This document shows, piece after piece, positions 42,544 to 51,687 of a stretch of 64,000 nucleotides of DNA. Numbering within the stretch: position 1 is the stretch's first letter; each line of letters starts with the position of its first letter. Origin of the DNA: Oligoflexia bacterium (lineage in GTDB: Bacteria; Bdellovibrionota_G; JANQFH01); NCBI GenBank assembly GCA_028277945.1, contig JANQFH010000056.1, positions 62,001 to 126,000 of the forward strand, in the 5' to 3' direction. The position numbers and the translations under genes are program-made. The notes below the pieces were generated by a model, which ran no database searches, was not told the DNA's origin, and saw only the letters and a list, made by a program, of their open reading frames with translations.

Positions 42544-43062
42544 ATGCCACTGCCTAAAACAATTAACTTTATAAACTGGATTAATGAGAACCGCGACACG
42601 CTCAAACCACCTGTTGGTAGTTATAAGATCTATAAGGAAGGACAGAGCACCGTGATGTTGGTGGGAGGACCGAATGCAAGAACGGACTACCATTATAACG
42701 AGAGCGAGGAGTTTTTTCACCAGATCGAGGGTGACATTACCGTCACCGTCATGGACAATGGCAAACCCTTTGATATTAACATCCGCGAGGGAGAATATTA
42801 CCTGCTGCCAGCCAAAGTACCCCACTCACCCAAACGACCCGCTAACACCGTTGGTTTAGTCATTGAGATGCCACGACAGCCAGGACAAAACGACGGCTTG
42901 CTGTGGTTTTGTCCTAAGTGCAATAACAAACTATACGAAGAATATTTTAAAGTTACGGACCCCGGAAAAGACTTCCCTCCGGTTATGGACCGTTTCTATG
43001 CTAAGGAAGAAAACCGTACATGCAAAGAGTGCGGCATGGTAATGCCGCCACTACAAAAGTGA
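42544..43062 (+). CDS. 3-hydroxyanthranilate 3,4-dioxygenase
   Basis: 172 residues from the ATG at 42544, which has AAGGAGG five bases upstream; an in-frame start at 42505 is rejected. Cupin metal ligands lie in DYHYNESEEFFHQIEGD (His, Glu) and the later HSPKRP. The C-terminal rubredoxin-like CPKC and CKEC pair binds a second iron in bacterial members. Opens the ring of 3-hydroxyanthranilate to ACMS. Confidence 0.93.
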   Translation: MPLPKTINFINWINENRDTLKPPVGSYKIYKEGQSTVMLVGGPNARTDYHYNESEEFFHQIEGDITVTVMDNGKPFDINIREGEYYLLPAKVPHSPKRPANTVGLVIEMPRQPGQNDGLLWFCPKCNNKLYEEYFKVTDPGKDFPPVMDRFYAKEENRTCKECGMVMPPLQK

Positions 43063-43069
43063 ACCTGCG

Positions 43070-44098
43070 GTGCCGAAGTCCACAGTGCTGAAAATTGACA
43101 TCCATACGCACATCCTCCCTAAGAGCTGGCCGGATCTGCGTGAACGGTACGGCTATGGCGGCTTTGTCCAACTAGAACACCATCAGCCCTGCAAAGCGCG
43201 TATGCTGATAGACGGCAAGGGTTTTCGGGAGATCGACTCTAACTGTTGGGATCCCGCGGTGCGCCTCAAGGAGTGTGATGCCACCGATGTTAACGTCCAG
43301 GTACTCTCCACGGTGCCGGTGATGTTCAGCTACTGGGCAAAGCCCGAGCACGCTTTGGATCTTGCCAAGCTGCTCAATGAGCATATTGCCGGAGTGGTTG
43401 CCGAACATCCAAAGCGATTTATCGGCCTTGGCACTATTCCCATGCAGGCTCCTGAGTTAGCCGCAAAAGAGTTGGAGCGTTGTTGCAAAGAACTCGGCTT
43501 GGCTGGTGTACAGATCGGCTCGCACGTTAATGAGTGGAACCTCGATGCACCCGAGCTCTTTCCTGTGTTTGCAACTGCTGCAGAGCTCGGTGCAGCGGTT
43601 TTTGTCCATCCCTGGGATATGATGGCTAAGGAGCGCATGCCCAAGTACTGGCTGCCCTGGCTGGTGGGCATGCCCGCAGAGACCTCACTGGCCATCTGCT
43701 CTATGATCTTTGGTGGTGTGTTGCAGCGACTGCCCAACCTACGCATAGCCTTTGCCCATGGCGGCGGTGCTTTTCCAGCCACCATCGGTCGCATCGAACA
43801 TGGCTTCAAAGTACGGCCGGACTTATGTGCGGTAGACAACCAAGTTAACCCGAAGGAGTATCTTGGACGATTTTACCTTGATTCGCTGGTGCACGATGCC
43901 CGCATGTTGCACTACCTCATGGATCTCGTGGGGGCGAAATCTCTGGCTCTGGGTTCTGACTATCCCTTTCCTCTAGGGGAACACCACCCTGGCAAGCTGA
44001 TTGAATCCCTTGAGCTCGAGGACTCCGTGAAAGAGAGGTTGCTCTCAGGAACCGCATTGGAATGGCTTAACCTCGAGGCCAAACGCTTTCTGCCATGA
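43070..44098 (+). CDS. 2-amino-3-carboxymuconate-6-semialdehyde decarboxylase (ACMSD)
   Basis: 342 residues, amidohydrolase fold, GTG start 7 bases after the previous stop. Zinc site DIHTHILP near the N-terminus, further His in FVHPWD and FAHGGG, and Asp in LGSDYPFPLGEH. Removes CO2 from ACMS and so diverts the pathway away from quinolinate and NAD synthesis to the catabolic branch. Overlaps the formamidase gene by 4 bases. Confidence 0.92.
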   Translation: MPKSTVLKIDIHTHILPKSWPDLRERYGYGGFVQLEHHQPCKARMLIDGKGFREIDSNCWDPAVRLKECDATDVNVQVLSTVPVMFSYWAKPEHALDLAKLLNEHIAGVVAEHPKRFIGLGTIPMQAPELAAKELERCCKELGLAGVQIGSHVNEWNLDAPELFPVFATAAELGAAVFVHPWDMMAKERMPKYWLPWLVGMPAETSLAICSMIFGGVLQRLPNLRIAFAHGGGAFPATIGRIEHGFKVRPDLCAVDNQVNPKEYLGRFYLDSLVHDARMLHYLMDLVGAKSLALGSDYPFPLGEHHPGKLIESLELEDSVKERLLSGTALEWLNLEAKRFLP

Positions 44099-44931
44099 AG
44101 TTAACCTTTACTATTGCAGGACGTACCTACGAAGTTGAATCGAACTCTGCAATCGATCTGTCCATACCACTACAATTTGATGGACCACAGCCGAACTTTT
44201 ATGCCCTGCCACGGGCAAGCGCCAAAATCTACGAAACTGAGGGTTTTATTGCCGACACTCGGCGTGGCGGCTCTTGCAATGTGCGTGAACTACGCTTGAC
44301 TCCTCATGGTAATGGCACCCACACCGAATGTGTGGGTCACATCGTCAATCAGGAAGTGGCGATCGCCAACACCCTTAAAGAGAGTTGGCTGCCAGCAGCT
44401 CTGATTAGCGTCGAGCCACTGCTGGCCAAACAGAGTGGCGAGAGCTATCAGCCGAAACTTGCGGATGATGCTCTTTTAGTTACAGCCCAGGCCATCGAGC
44501 ACGCTCTCAGTCGCCACAACCAGCACGACTTTCTTGCTGCCTTGATCATCCGTACATTACCTAATAGTCGAGAGAAACTTAGCCGTGTTTACAACAAAGA
44601 TGAGCTGCCATTGCCCGCCTGTTTTTCGCGCGAGGCCATGCATAAAATCTGTGAGCTGAAGGTACAGCACTTACTTATTGATCTGCCCTCGCTAGACTAC
44701 ATCAACGATGAGGGTCTGATGAGCGCCCATCATCTCTACTGGAACGTACCCGTTGGCGAACATGACGTGGTTGCAGGTGAGCACTCTCTAAAGACCATTA
44801 CTGAGATGATCTTTGTTGCCGATGCAGTTGTAGACGGCTGTTACCTGCTAGATTTACAAATCCCAGCGTTTGTCTCTGATGCTGCGCCAAGCCGGCCACT
44901 GCTCTACCCAATGACAAACAAGGAAGGCTAA
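44095..44931 (+). CDS. Kynurenine formamidase-like cyclase-family hydrolase
   Basis: 278 residues. The cyclase/KynB metal motif HGNGTHTECVGH is present. Longer than typical KynB (about 210) but in the same family. In this operon it should hydrolyse N-formylkynurenine to kynurenine and formate. No other formamidase is present, which supports this. Confidence 0.85.
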   Translation: MKLTFTIAGRTYEVESNSAIDLSIPLQFDGPQPNFYALPRASAKIYETEGFIADTRRGGSCNVRELRLTPHGNGTHTECVGHIVNQEVAIANTLKESWLPAALISVEPLLAKQSGESYQPKLADDALLVTAQAIEHALSRHNQHDFLAALIIRTLPNSREKLSRVYNKDELPLPACFSREAMHKICELKVQHLLIDLPSLDYINDEGLMSAHHLYWNVPVGEHDVVAGEHSLKTITEMIFVADAVVDGCYLLDLQIPAFVSDAAPSRPLLYPMTNKEG

Positions 44932-44934
44932 AAG

Positions 44935-46227
44935 ATGCAGCGGCGCCGCGATCGTGATTTTGCCATGGAGCTAGACCGACAAGATCCCTTAAACAGCTTT
45001 CGCGAGCGTTTTCTCATTCCGCGACATAGCAGCGGCAAGGAGGAGATCTACCTCTGTGGCCATTCGCTTGGCTTGCAACCCAAACGGGTGGAGGCATTCG
45101 TTGTAAGAGAGCTCAAAAAGTGGGGTGAGCTAGGAGTGCGCGGCCACTTTGAAGGAGAAGACCCCTGGCTACCCTACCATGAGCTGGTTACAGAGCCCAT
45201 GGCCAGATTGGCTGGAGCGCTGCCGAGCGAAGTTGTGGTGATGAACTCGACTACTGTCAATTTGCACTTGATGCTGGTCTCCTTTTACCGACCCACGCAG
45301 AAGCGCCACAAAATCCTCATTGAGGCTGGAGCCTTTCCATCGGACCACTATGCCGTTGAGTCGCAAATCCGTTTTCATGGTTTCGACCCAGCCACATCCT
45401 TAGTAACACTGGCACCGCGTGATGGTGAAGATCTCTTGCGTATGGAAGACATTGAAGCGGCCATTCAGCACCATGGCGATACGCTTGCCCTCATTATGTT
45501 TGGTGTGGCACAGTTTCGTACCGGACAGGTGTTCGATATAGCTCGCATTACCAAACTTGGACATGAGGTGGGCAGCATGGTCTGTTTTGATCTGCCGCAC
45601 GCCGTCGGTAACATTATATTAAAGCTGCATGAGTGGCAGGTTGATAGTGCAGCCTGGTGCAGCTACAAATACCTCAACGCCGGCCCTGGAGGTATGGGCG
45701 CGCTGTTTGTGCATCAAAACCACGCAGAGCGCAGTGACATACCACGTTTTGCCGGCTGGTGGGGCCATAACAAAGAGCGCCGTTTTCTCATGGAGCCACA
45801 CTTCTCACCGATTCCCGGTGCCGAGGGCTGGCAGCTGAGCAACCCACCGATTCTCTCACTCGCAGCGCTGCGCGCCTCACTCGAAATTTTCGCGGATACC
45901 AACATGGAGCAGCTGCGTGAAAAGAGCGTGCAGCTCACCGAATATCTCATCTATTTGGTGAAGGAAGAGCTGGCAGATCAAATAAAAATAATTACCCCAG
46001 AAGATCCAGCAGAGCGTGGATCACAAATCTCAATGCGGGTAAAACCACAGCCAGGCAGCCATACCAAAGAGCAGGGTCAAGCGCTGTTTGAGTTCCTATG
46101 CAACCAAGGTGTAGCTTGCGACTGGCGTGAGCCCGATCTCATTCGTGTGGCAGCTATGCCGCTCTACAACCGTTTTGTTGAGCTGTTTGATTTTGTGCAA
46201 CTCATGAAGCAGTTCTGGCAACGCTGA
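44935..46227 (+). CDS. kynU: Kynureninase
   Basis: 430 residues. PLP Lys in CSYKYLNAGPGG; other family motifs YLCGHSLGLQPK, ALPSEVVVMNSTTVNLHLM and CFDLPHAVGN. Splits 3-hydroxykynurenine to 3-hydroxyanthranilate and alanine. It starts 3 bases after the formamidase stop and ends with a TGATG junction to the monooxygenase gene. Confidence 0.94.
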   Translation: MQRRRDRDFAMELDRQDPLNSFRERFLIPRHSSGKEEIYLCGHSLGLQPKRVEAFVVRELKKWGELGVRGHFEGEDPWLPYHELVTEPMARLAGALPSEVVVMNSTTVNLHLMLVSFYRPTQKRHKILIEAGAFPSDHYAVESQIRFHGFDPATSLVTLAPRDGEDLLRMEDIEAAIQHHGDTLALIMFGVAQFRTGQVFDIARITKLGHEVGSMVCFDLPHAVGNIILKLHEWQVDSAAWCSYKYLNAGPGGMGALFVHQNHAERSDIPRFAGWWGHNKERRFLMEPHFSPIPGAEGWQLSNPPILSLAALRASLEIFADTNMEQLREKSVQLTEYLIYLVKEELADQIKIITPEDPAERGSQISMRVKPQPGSHTKEQGQALFEFLCNQGVACDWREPDLIRVAAMPLYNRFVELFDFVQLMKQFWQR

Positions 46228-47588
46228 TGAACAAACCAAGTGAGATTATCCTAATTGGTGCCGGCTTGGTAGGATCTCTGCTCTCTATCTATTTAGCCAG
46301 ACGTGGCTACCAGGTCACCATCTTCGAGCGCCGTCAGGATATGCGGCGCCATAAGATTTCCGCGGGTCGTTCTATCAACCTCTCCCTCTCTGTGCGTGGC
46401 ATCCATGCGCTCAAGGAGGTGGAGCTCTTTGACAAGGTAAAACCGCTGTTGGTGCCTATGCGTAGCCGGATGATTCATGACCTCGAAGGCAATCTGCAGG
46501 AGCAGCCTTACGGCCACACTGAGCGCGAGGTGCACTACTCGGTCTCGCGGGCCGCACTCAACGTGCTGCTCATGGATGCGGCTGAGGCAACTACAAAGGT
46601 AAAGATCCAATTTGAGCAAAAATGCGAACAGATCGATTTTGCCACACGGCAGTTAACCCTGTGTGATGAAACGACCAAGACGAGCACTACCCTATCCTTT
46701 CAAACCATCATTGCCACGGACGGATCCAACTCTGCCATCCGCCAGGAGATGCAACAGCAGCTGCAGCACTTTCAATGCAGTGAGGACTATATAGAACATG
46801 GCTACAAAGAGCTGACTATTCCCGCACGCCCTGATGGCAGCTACGCTATAGAAAAAAACGCCCTGCACATCTGGCCACGCGGTGAGTACATGTTGATTGC
46901 TCTGCCCAATGTCGATGGCAGCTTCACGGTAACGCTGTTTCTTCCGCTTGCAGGCGAGCGGAGCTTTGCCAAACTCACAGACGGCACTGCTCTGCATACT
47001 TTTTTTGCCGAGCAGTTCGGTGATGCTTTAGAGTGGATACCCAACTTAGAGCAGGACTTTTTTAACAATCCAACTGGCAGGATGATCACGGTTCGTTGCC
47101 AACCGTGGCATATAAATGATGCCGCACTTCTACTGGGTGATGCGGCCCATGCCATCGTGCCTTTTCACGGTCAGGGAATGAACTGTGGCTTTGAGGACTG
47201 TAGCACTCTCAACGAGTTGCTGGAGCATCACGCTGGGAATTGGCCAACCCTCTTTGCCGAGCTGGAGAAGGCCCGTAAACCCAACTGCGATGCCATTGCT
47301 GATTTATCGTTAGAAAACTACATTGAGATGCGCAGTAAAGTTCGCGATCCGCACTTTCTCGCCAAAAAGCAGCTTGGCTTACACTTAGAGGAGGCTTTCC
47401 CTGATCTCTTTATTCCGCGCTATTCGATGGTGATGTTTCATCGCATTCCCTACGCAGTGGCAAAAGAGCGTGGCAAAATCCAAGCGGAGATTCTCGACAG
47501 CCTCTGTAAGTCAGACAACCCACAGCAGCCGCTTGATCTACAGGCCGCCAAGAAGCTGCTACAGCAACGGCTGCCAAGCATCTCGTAA
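46227..47588 (+). CDS. kmo: Kynurenine 3-monooxygenase
   Basis: 453 residues, FAD-dependent aromatic hydroxylase. FAD motif IGAGLVGSLLSIYLARRGY at the start, RSINLSLSVRG, and the second FAD contact LLGDAAHAIVPFHGQGMNCGFED. Hydroxylates kynurenine using NADPH and O2. It has a hydrophobic C-terminal part, as in other members. Last gene of the operon; no clear terminator follows. Confidence 0.94.
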   Translation: MNKPSEIILIGAGLVGSLLSIYLARRGYQVTIFERRQDMRRHKISAGRSINLSLSVRGIHALKEVELFDKVKPLLVPMRSRMIHDLEGNLQEQPYGHTEREVHYSVSRAALNVLLMDAAEATTKVKIQFEQKCEQIDFATRQLTLCDETTKTSTTLSFQTIIATDGSNSAIRQEMQQQLQHFQCSEDYIEHGYKELTIPARPDGSYAIEKNALHIWPRGEYMLIALPNVDGSFTVTLFLPLAGERSFAKLTDGTALHTFFAEQFGDALEWIPNLEQDFFNNPTGRMITVRCQPWHINDAALLLGDAAHAIVPFHGQGMNCGFEDCSTLNELLEHHAGNWPTLFAELEKARKPNCDAIADLSLENYIEMRSKVRDPHFLAKKQLGLHLEEAFPDLFIPRYSMVMFHRIPYAVAKERGKIQAEILDSLCKSDNPQQPLDLQAAKKLLQQRLPSIS

Positions 47589-47695
47589 ACCAAAGAGCTA
47601 AGAGCTCCACTGGGGGGGCAAGTTCAGCTGCCATGGCATTTGCGGTTTACGTCCAGGCATGACTTGCCAGGGTAATGAGGCCTAACCTGTGATTC

Positions 47696-47855
47696 CTACT
47701 CTTCGATCTCAACGATCATTTCAATCTCAGTGGCGATGTTAAATGGCAACGAAATCATACCGACTGCTGAGCGCGCATGTTTACCCCGATCCTCTCCAAA
47801 TACATCTACTAACAGATTTGATGCCCCGTTAATGACTTGATGAATTAAGACAGAT
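47696..47855 (-). pseudogene. Remnant of a Rid (YjgF)-family gene
   Basis: The minus strand encodes about 53 codons matching the C-terminal half of Rid proteins: HQVINGASNLLVDVFGED, GKHARSAVGMISLPF and EIEMIVEIEE, then TAG at 47696-47698. No start codon or N-terminal half is found upstream; the frame loses similarity near 47850. An intact paralogue exists at 42099. It lies in an otherwise gene-free gap of about 350 bases (47589-47937). Confidence 0.7.
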
Positions 47856-47941
47856 TCTTGCAAATTTCTGTTCAAGAGCGGCTATTTTAACTGTCTGCTA
47901 TACGCGCTCTCGGTAGGCGGCTGCCAGCAAGGAGAAAGTGC

Positions 47942-47982
47942 TTGACTCATTAGTTGAGTTGAATCATACTCATTATATGAGT
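47942..47982 (+). promoter_or_regulatory. Promoter and double palindromic operator of the RHH/PIN pair
   Basis: TTGACT (47942-47947), 17 bases, CATACT (47965-47970); start expected at about 47977, which is the ATG itself. Two palindromes overlap it: ACTCA-TTAGT-TGAGT (47945-47959) and ACTCAT-TAT-ATGAGT (47968-47982), with centres 23 bases apart, near two helical turns. They share ACTCA/TGAGT half sites and probably bind two RHH dimers. Confidence 0.65.
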
Positions 47983-48222
47983 AAGAGATTGCAGGTGCTC
48001 TTGCCGGAGGATGAGTTTGAACAGCTGCAGCAGGCAAGTAAGAGCGCAAATAAGACAGTGGCAGAATGGGTGCGCGAAAGCATCCGCGTGAAACTCAGGG
48101 AGCAGAGACCGAAGTCTCCGGAAAAGCGCCTAGCGCTTATTTTGAAATTTGCCTCTCATAGTGGGCCTACCGGTAGTATTGAGCAAATCCTTGCTGAAAT
48201 AGAAGCCGGCCGAGATTCCTGA
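47977..48222 (+). CDS. Ribbon-helix-helix antitoxin (VapB-like)
   Basis: 81 residues from the ATG at 47977. MSKRLQVLLPEDEFEQLQQA is the RHH strand and first helix, typical of this antitoxin family from its first residues, followed by VAEWVRESIRVKLREQR. A GTG at 47938 opens 13 more codons and has GGAG close by, but it lies upstream of the -35; the promoter layout favours a leaderless start at 47977. Adjoins the PIN toxin with no gap (TGA-ATG). Confidence 0.83.
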   Translation: MSKRLQVLLPEDEFEQLQQASKSANKTVAEWVRESIRVKLREQRPKSPEKRLALILKFASHSGPTGSIEQILAEIEAGRDS

Positions 48223-48618
48223 ATGGTTTATGTCGATTCCTGCATTCCCATGTATCTGGTCGGATCTGACCATCCTAACAAACAGCGGGTTATTGAGGTG
48301 GTGTCACAGCTGGTTCATGGCCGCGAGGAACTCGTTACCAGTGCGGAGGCATTCCAAGAAATCATCCATCGATATAAAGCAATTAAAGATTCTGAACATC
48401 TAAAAATTGCTTATGATGCGCTCGAGGCAATGGTAACGAAAATTGTCGATGTTACCAAAGAGGATACAGATCGAGCTCGAACTCTTGCTATTGAGTACAA
48501 AGAACTCTCGTCTCGTGATTGTCTACATGTTGCAATCATGAACCGATCTGGCTGTAAGCGAGTTTGGACCTTTGACAAAGCCTTCACTGTGGTTAGCAAC
48601 ATAACCACCATCGGCTAA
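48223..48618 (+). CDS. PIN-domain toxin (VapC-like ribonuclease)
   Basis: 131 residues. PIN acidic residues: Asp5 in VYVDSCIP, Glu near 46 in FQEIIH, Asp in SSRDCLHVAIM and Asp in WTFDKAF. Second member of a standard antitoxin-toxin operon. Its 3' end overlaps the convergent MscS gene by 4 bases. Confidence 0.86.
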   Translation: MVYVDSCIPMYLVGSDHPNKQRVIEVVSQLVHGREELVTSAEAFQEIIHRYKAIKDSEHLKIAYDALEAMVTKIVDVTKEDTDRARTLAIEYKELSSRDCLHVAIMNRSGCKRVWTFDKAFTVVSNITTIG

Positions 48619-49562
48619 GAGAGAGACGCTGTCTGTTTTGTAACAGGTTTCGTACTATCTTTGCCTTCGACAACATTATTATAGAACCGCTGCGTAGGAT
48701 AGGCGAAGTCAATATCACTACACTTACCAAATTCTTGCAAGATCTCTTCCCAAATTTCTTCCTTTACAGACCTTCTGCCACGAGGCGCACTGAGATAGCG
48801 CAGCGTCAACAGCACTCCAGAATCACGGACATCCGTATACACCGCAGGCGTCAGTACATTGTAGAAGATCATATAGCGGCGGCTGGCTTCACGGATTTGC
48901 TGTTCAGCGCCTTTTGTGAGCTTTTCACCATGTCGTTTAACGATTTTTTTCAGGATGGCCTTGGCCTTTTCCCAATTGCTTTCAAAAGTGATCAGCACTG
49001 GCAGCTCATCCCAGATATACTGAAAGCCCGTAGCAAAATTCGCCGTAACCTTGGATAACACATCACGATTCGGTACGTGAATCACCCTGCCGGTGCTCTG
49101 ATCGGCATCAACCCAATTACCGACTTCGAGCAGGGTAAACTGAAAGATGCGAATATCGATGACATCACCGGTGTGTTCACCAACCTGAACACGATCGCCA
49201 ATGGAGAAGGGCCGTCGCCAGAGAATAAAAATCCATCCGGCAAAGTTGGAGACGATATCTTGTAGGGCAATAGCCAGACCAGCAGAGACAATACCAAGGT
49301 AGGTGGCAAGCGACTGAATCCCCTGAAACCAAATGCGGCCAACAAGCAGAAAACCAACAAAGGTAATGGCATAGGTTGAGGTCTTGAGCCAACGATAGCG
49401 TATGCGTACATCCTGACTATGACGCCAGACTACCCGGCGCAAAAGAAACCGGATCAGCACGCATAAGAGCACGATCGCAAACGACTGCAGAACCTTGACT
49501 TGAAAATTAGGGGTCAACCCCGTTACGTCGCTTACTTTCTCGAGAATGGTCGACCAATTCAT
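48615..49562 (-). CDS. MscS-family small-conductance mechanosensitive channel
   Basis: 315 residues from the ATG at 49562, which has GGAG 7 bases upstream; a GTG at 49592 is the alternative. Three to four membrane helices, then the pore helix and beta domain: GLAIALQDIVSNFAGWIFILWRRPFSIGDRV in pieces, IRIFQFTLLEVGNWV, and VHVPNRDVLSK-like IHVPNRDVLSK. Releases solutes on osmotic downshock. Confidence 0.9.
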   Translation of the reverse strand: MNWSTILEKVSDVTGLTPNFQVKVLQSFAIVLLCVLIRFLLRRVVWRHSQDVRIRYRWLKTSTYAITFVGFLLVGRIWFQGIQSLATYLGIVSAGLAIALQDIVSNFAGWIFILWRRPFSIGDRVQVGEHTGDVIDIRIFQFTLLEVGNWVDADQSTGRVIHVPNRDVLSKVTANFATGFQYIWDELPVLITFESNWEKAKAILKKIVKRHGEKLTKGAEQQIREASRRYMIFYNVLTPAVYTDVRDSGVLLTLRYLSAPRGRRSVKEEIWEEILQEFGKCSDIDFAYPTQRFYNNVVEGKDSTKPVTKQTASLS

Positions 49563-49591
49563 AACGTGGCTCCAGCCGCGCTCAACATACA

Positions 49592-50728
49592 CTACCTATT
49601 GAGTAAAGTCAGCATATCTTGAGCACGAACGACCTCCAGTTTTGCTTTTTTCATGGACCGTTTGGCATGTAGCACTACTTGCCGCGCTCTTAAGGGGTCT
49701 AGCTTCTCAGCATAGTAGCGTAAGGCTCGACTCGGCGTGGTTTCAGAAACCTTAGCCTCAATGAGCTCCTGCACTTGCCCTTCTTTAACAATAGCAAAAT
49801 CAACCTCGCGTTTTTCTTTGTCTCGAATGTACTGCAGCTCATAGCGATATCCGTCGCGATCCTCTAAAAAGTGAAGGTGCTTGAGAAGACTTGTAGCAAC
49901 TAGGTTCTCAAATATTGCCCCTTCTTCCCCCTGCACGTCAGCATTGTCAAAGAAGTAGACTTTTGGAGGCTTTTGAATAGCACGTGGCAAGTTACGGGTA
50001 AGCGGACGGACTACGAAAACTAAATACATGCGCTCCAGAATCTCAAGCCATTTTTTTAATGTCACTGGGGAAAGTTGCAGGTCTTCCGCAATATTTGACA
50101 AGACAATCGGACTTGAAACTCGACTTCTTAGTTCGTCAACAAACAGTGAAAGCAGCTGAATATTTTTGATAGATTCTAAATCTCTCACATCATCCTTTAG
50201 TACGCGGTCTAAACGTTCTCGTCGCCAACGCCTGGCTTCACGTTCGTTACCATCGAGAAACGGTTCTGGAAAACCGCCAACGGTCATAAGTCTATGTAGC
50301 GCCTCTTTAGTGTTTATAGGTTTAGGAAATTCCGAAAGTGTAAATGGGTGTAGCCGCCAATAGTGATATCTTCCTAGGAGGGAGTCACCTCCCCGGCGAT
50401 ACACGTCAAGACGTGCACTTCCCGTTACCAGATATCGGTTGAATTCTTTCGTCGTATCATAGATTCCCTTGAGCCAATTCTTCCAGCGCGGGTATTTATG
50501 CAACTCATCAAACACGACCAGTCTGTCGTTTTCTCCCCACTCATGTTTCAAAAGAGCACGGCGATCTCTATCGAGATCCCAGTTGAAATAGACCCCTGAT
50601 TGCTTGTTCTGCTTGTAACTCTTGAGGATGTCCAGGGCGAGGGTGGTCTTACCGCATTGGCGTGGCCCACCAACAAAGACCATTTTCTTCTGGAGGTCCT
50701 GCATCAGGTATTGCTTGATGTAGCGCAT
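49592..50728 (-). CDS. AAA-type ATPase of the DUF4143 family
   Basis: 378 residues. Walker A GGPRQCGKTT (20-29), Walker B LVVFDELHKYP, sensor region LVTGSARLD, then a winged-helix part and the C-terminal DUF4143 nuclease-like domain with KREVDFAIV and LIEAKVS. Such genes are widespread and mobile; their role is unclear. A 15-base palindrome lies just upstream of the start. Confidence 0.88.
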   Translation of the reverse strand: MRYIKQYLMQDLQKKMVFVGGPRQCGKTTLALDILKSYKQNKQSGVYFNWDLDRDRRALLKHEWGENDRLVVFDELHKYPRWKNWLKGIYDTTKEFNRYLVTGSARLDVYRRGGDSLLGRYHYWRLHPFTLSEFPKPINTKEALHRLMTVGGFPEPFLDGNEREARRWRRERLDRVLKDDVRDLESIKNIQLLSLFVDELRSRVSSPIVLSNIAEDLQLSPVTLKKWLEILERMYLVFVVRPLTRNLPRAIQKPPKVYFFDNADVQGEEGAIFENLVATSLLKHLHFLEDRDGYRYELQYIRDKEKREVDFAIVKEGQVQELIEAKVSETTPSRALRYYAEKLDPLRARQVVLHAKRSMKKAKLEVVRAQDMLTLLNR

Positions 50729-50749
50729 GGTTCTGATAGTTTTTCACTA

Positions 50750-50764
50750 GACTAAAAATTAGTC
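50750..50764. repeat. Palindrome upstream of the DUF4143 ATPase gene
   Basis: GACTAA-AAA-TTAGTC, perfect 6-bp arms, 22 bases before the ATPase start and overlapping a possible -35 (TTGACT) on the minus strand. A possible autoregulatory operator. The rest of 50729-50916 holds no gene. Confidence 0.4.
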
Positions 50765-50916
50765 AAGTCTATTTTACAGTGTGATAAAAAATAGTCAGGA
50801 TCGCAAATAGTGCGCATTGAAAATAATACAAATAATATTAGTAGCTTATCTTCCAATTAGGCTCCCAAATCACCATACACATTTACAGCAATATTAAAAC
50901 TGGGTAGAGAGTCGGG

Positions 50917-51675
50917 ATGCGATTCAAGGGAAAAACCTGTGTGGTCACGGGTGGATCAAGTGGCATAGGTGCCGCCACAATCCGTAAATACCTTGCCGAG
51001 GGTGCGAAGGTTTACAATTTTGATCTGAGCCCACCTAGAGACGGCACTTCGGAGTCGGAAAGTATTTTTCACAAATGTGATGTTGCAAATTTTGACGAAG
51101 TGGCTGCAGCTGTAAATCAAGTGGTTTCCCAGGCTGGAGAGATCAACGTGCTATTTGCAAACGCTGGAATCTACTTTGCCGGCACCATTGAAGATACCGA
51201 TAGTGACTCGTTGAAGAAAGTGGTCGACGTTAATCTTCTTGGGGTTTTCTACAGTTTGAAATGTGTATTACCCGTCATGGTGAAGCAGAAGAGCGGATCT
51301 ATTGTAATCACTGGCTCTGATCAGTCACTGGTTGGCAAACCCCATAGCGCCATTTATGGGGCAACCAAAGGTGCTGTGGCGCAGCTGACAAAGAGCACTG
51401 CACTAGCTTATGCTCGCTACAACATTCGAGTAAACTGCGTTTGCCCTGCATCTATCAATACTCCCCTTAATGATAAGGCTATCAAGAGAATTGCGGCCAA
51501 CTATTACAACGGAGAGGTCAGCAAAGTAAGAGAGCTCGATGTTGCAGTACACCCTCTCGGCCGAATTGGCGAGCCAGAAGAGGTTGCAAATTTAGTGGCG
51601 TTTCTAAGCTCTGGCGAAGCTGCTTTTATTACCGGGTCCCTGCACTCCGTCGATGGCGGCTTAACAGCCCGATGA
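50917..51675 (+). CDS. Short-chain dehydrogenase/reductase
   Basis: 252 residues. NAD(P) motif TGGSSGIG (11-18), NAG in LFANAG, catalytic Ser in TGSDQS and YGATK (YxxxK). An Asp after strand 2 (NFDLS) favours NAD over NADP. Substrate unknown. ATG preceded by GAGAGTCGGG. Confidence 0.88.
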   Translation: MRFKGKTCVVTGGSSGIGAATIRKYLAEGAKVYNFDLSPPRDGTSESESIFHKCDVANFDEVAAAVNQVVSQAGEINVLFANAGIYFAGTIEDTDSDSLKKVVDVNLLGVFYSLKCVLPVMVKQKSGSIVITGSDQSLVGKPHSAIYGATKGAVAQLTKSTALAYARYNIRVNCVCPASINTPLNDKAIKRIAANYYNGEVSKVRELDVAVHPLGRIGEPEEVANLVAFLSSGEAAFITGSLHSVDGGLTAR

Positions 51676-51687
51676 GAGTGCAACAAC

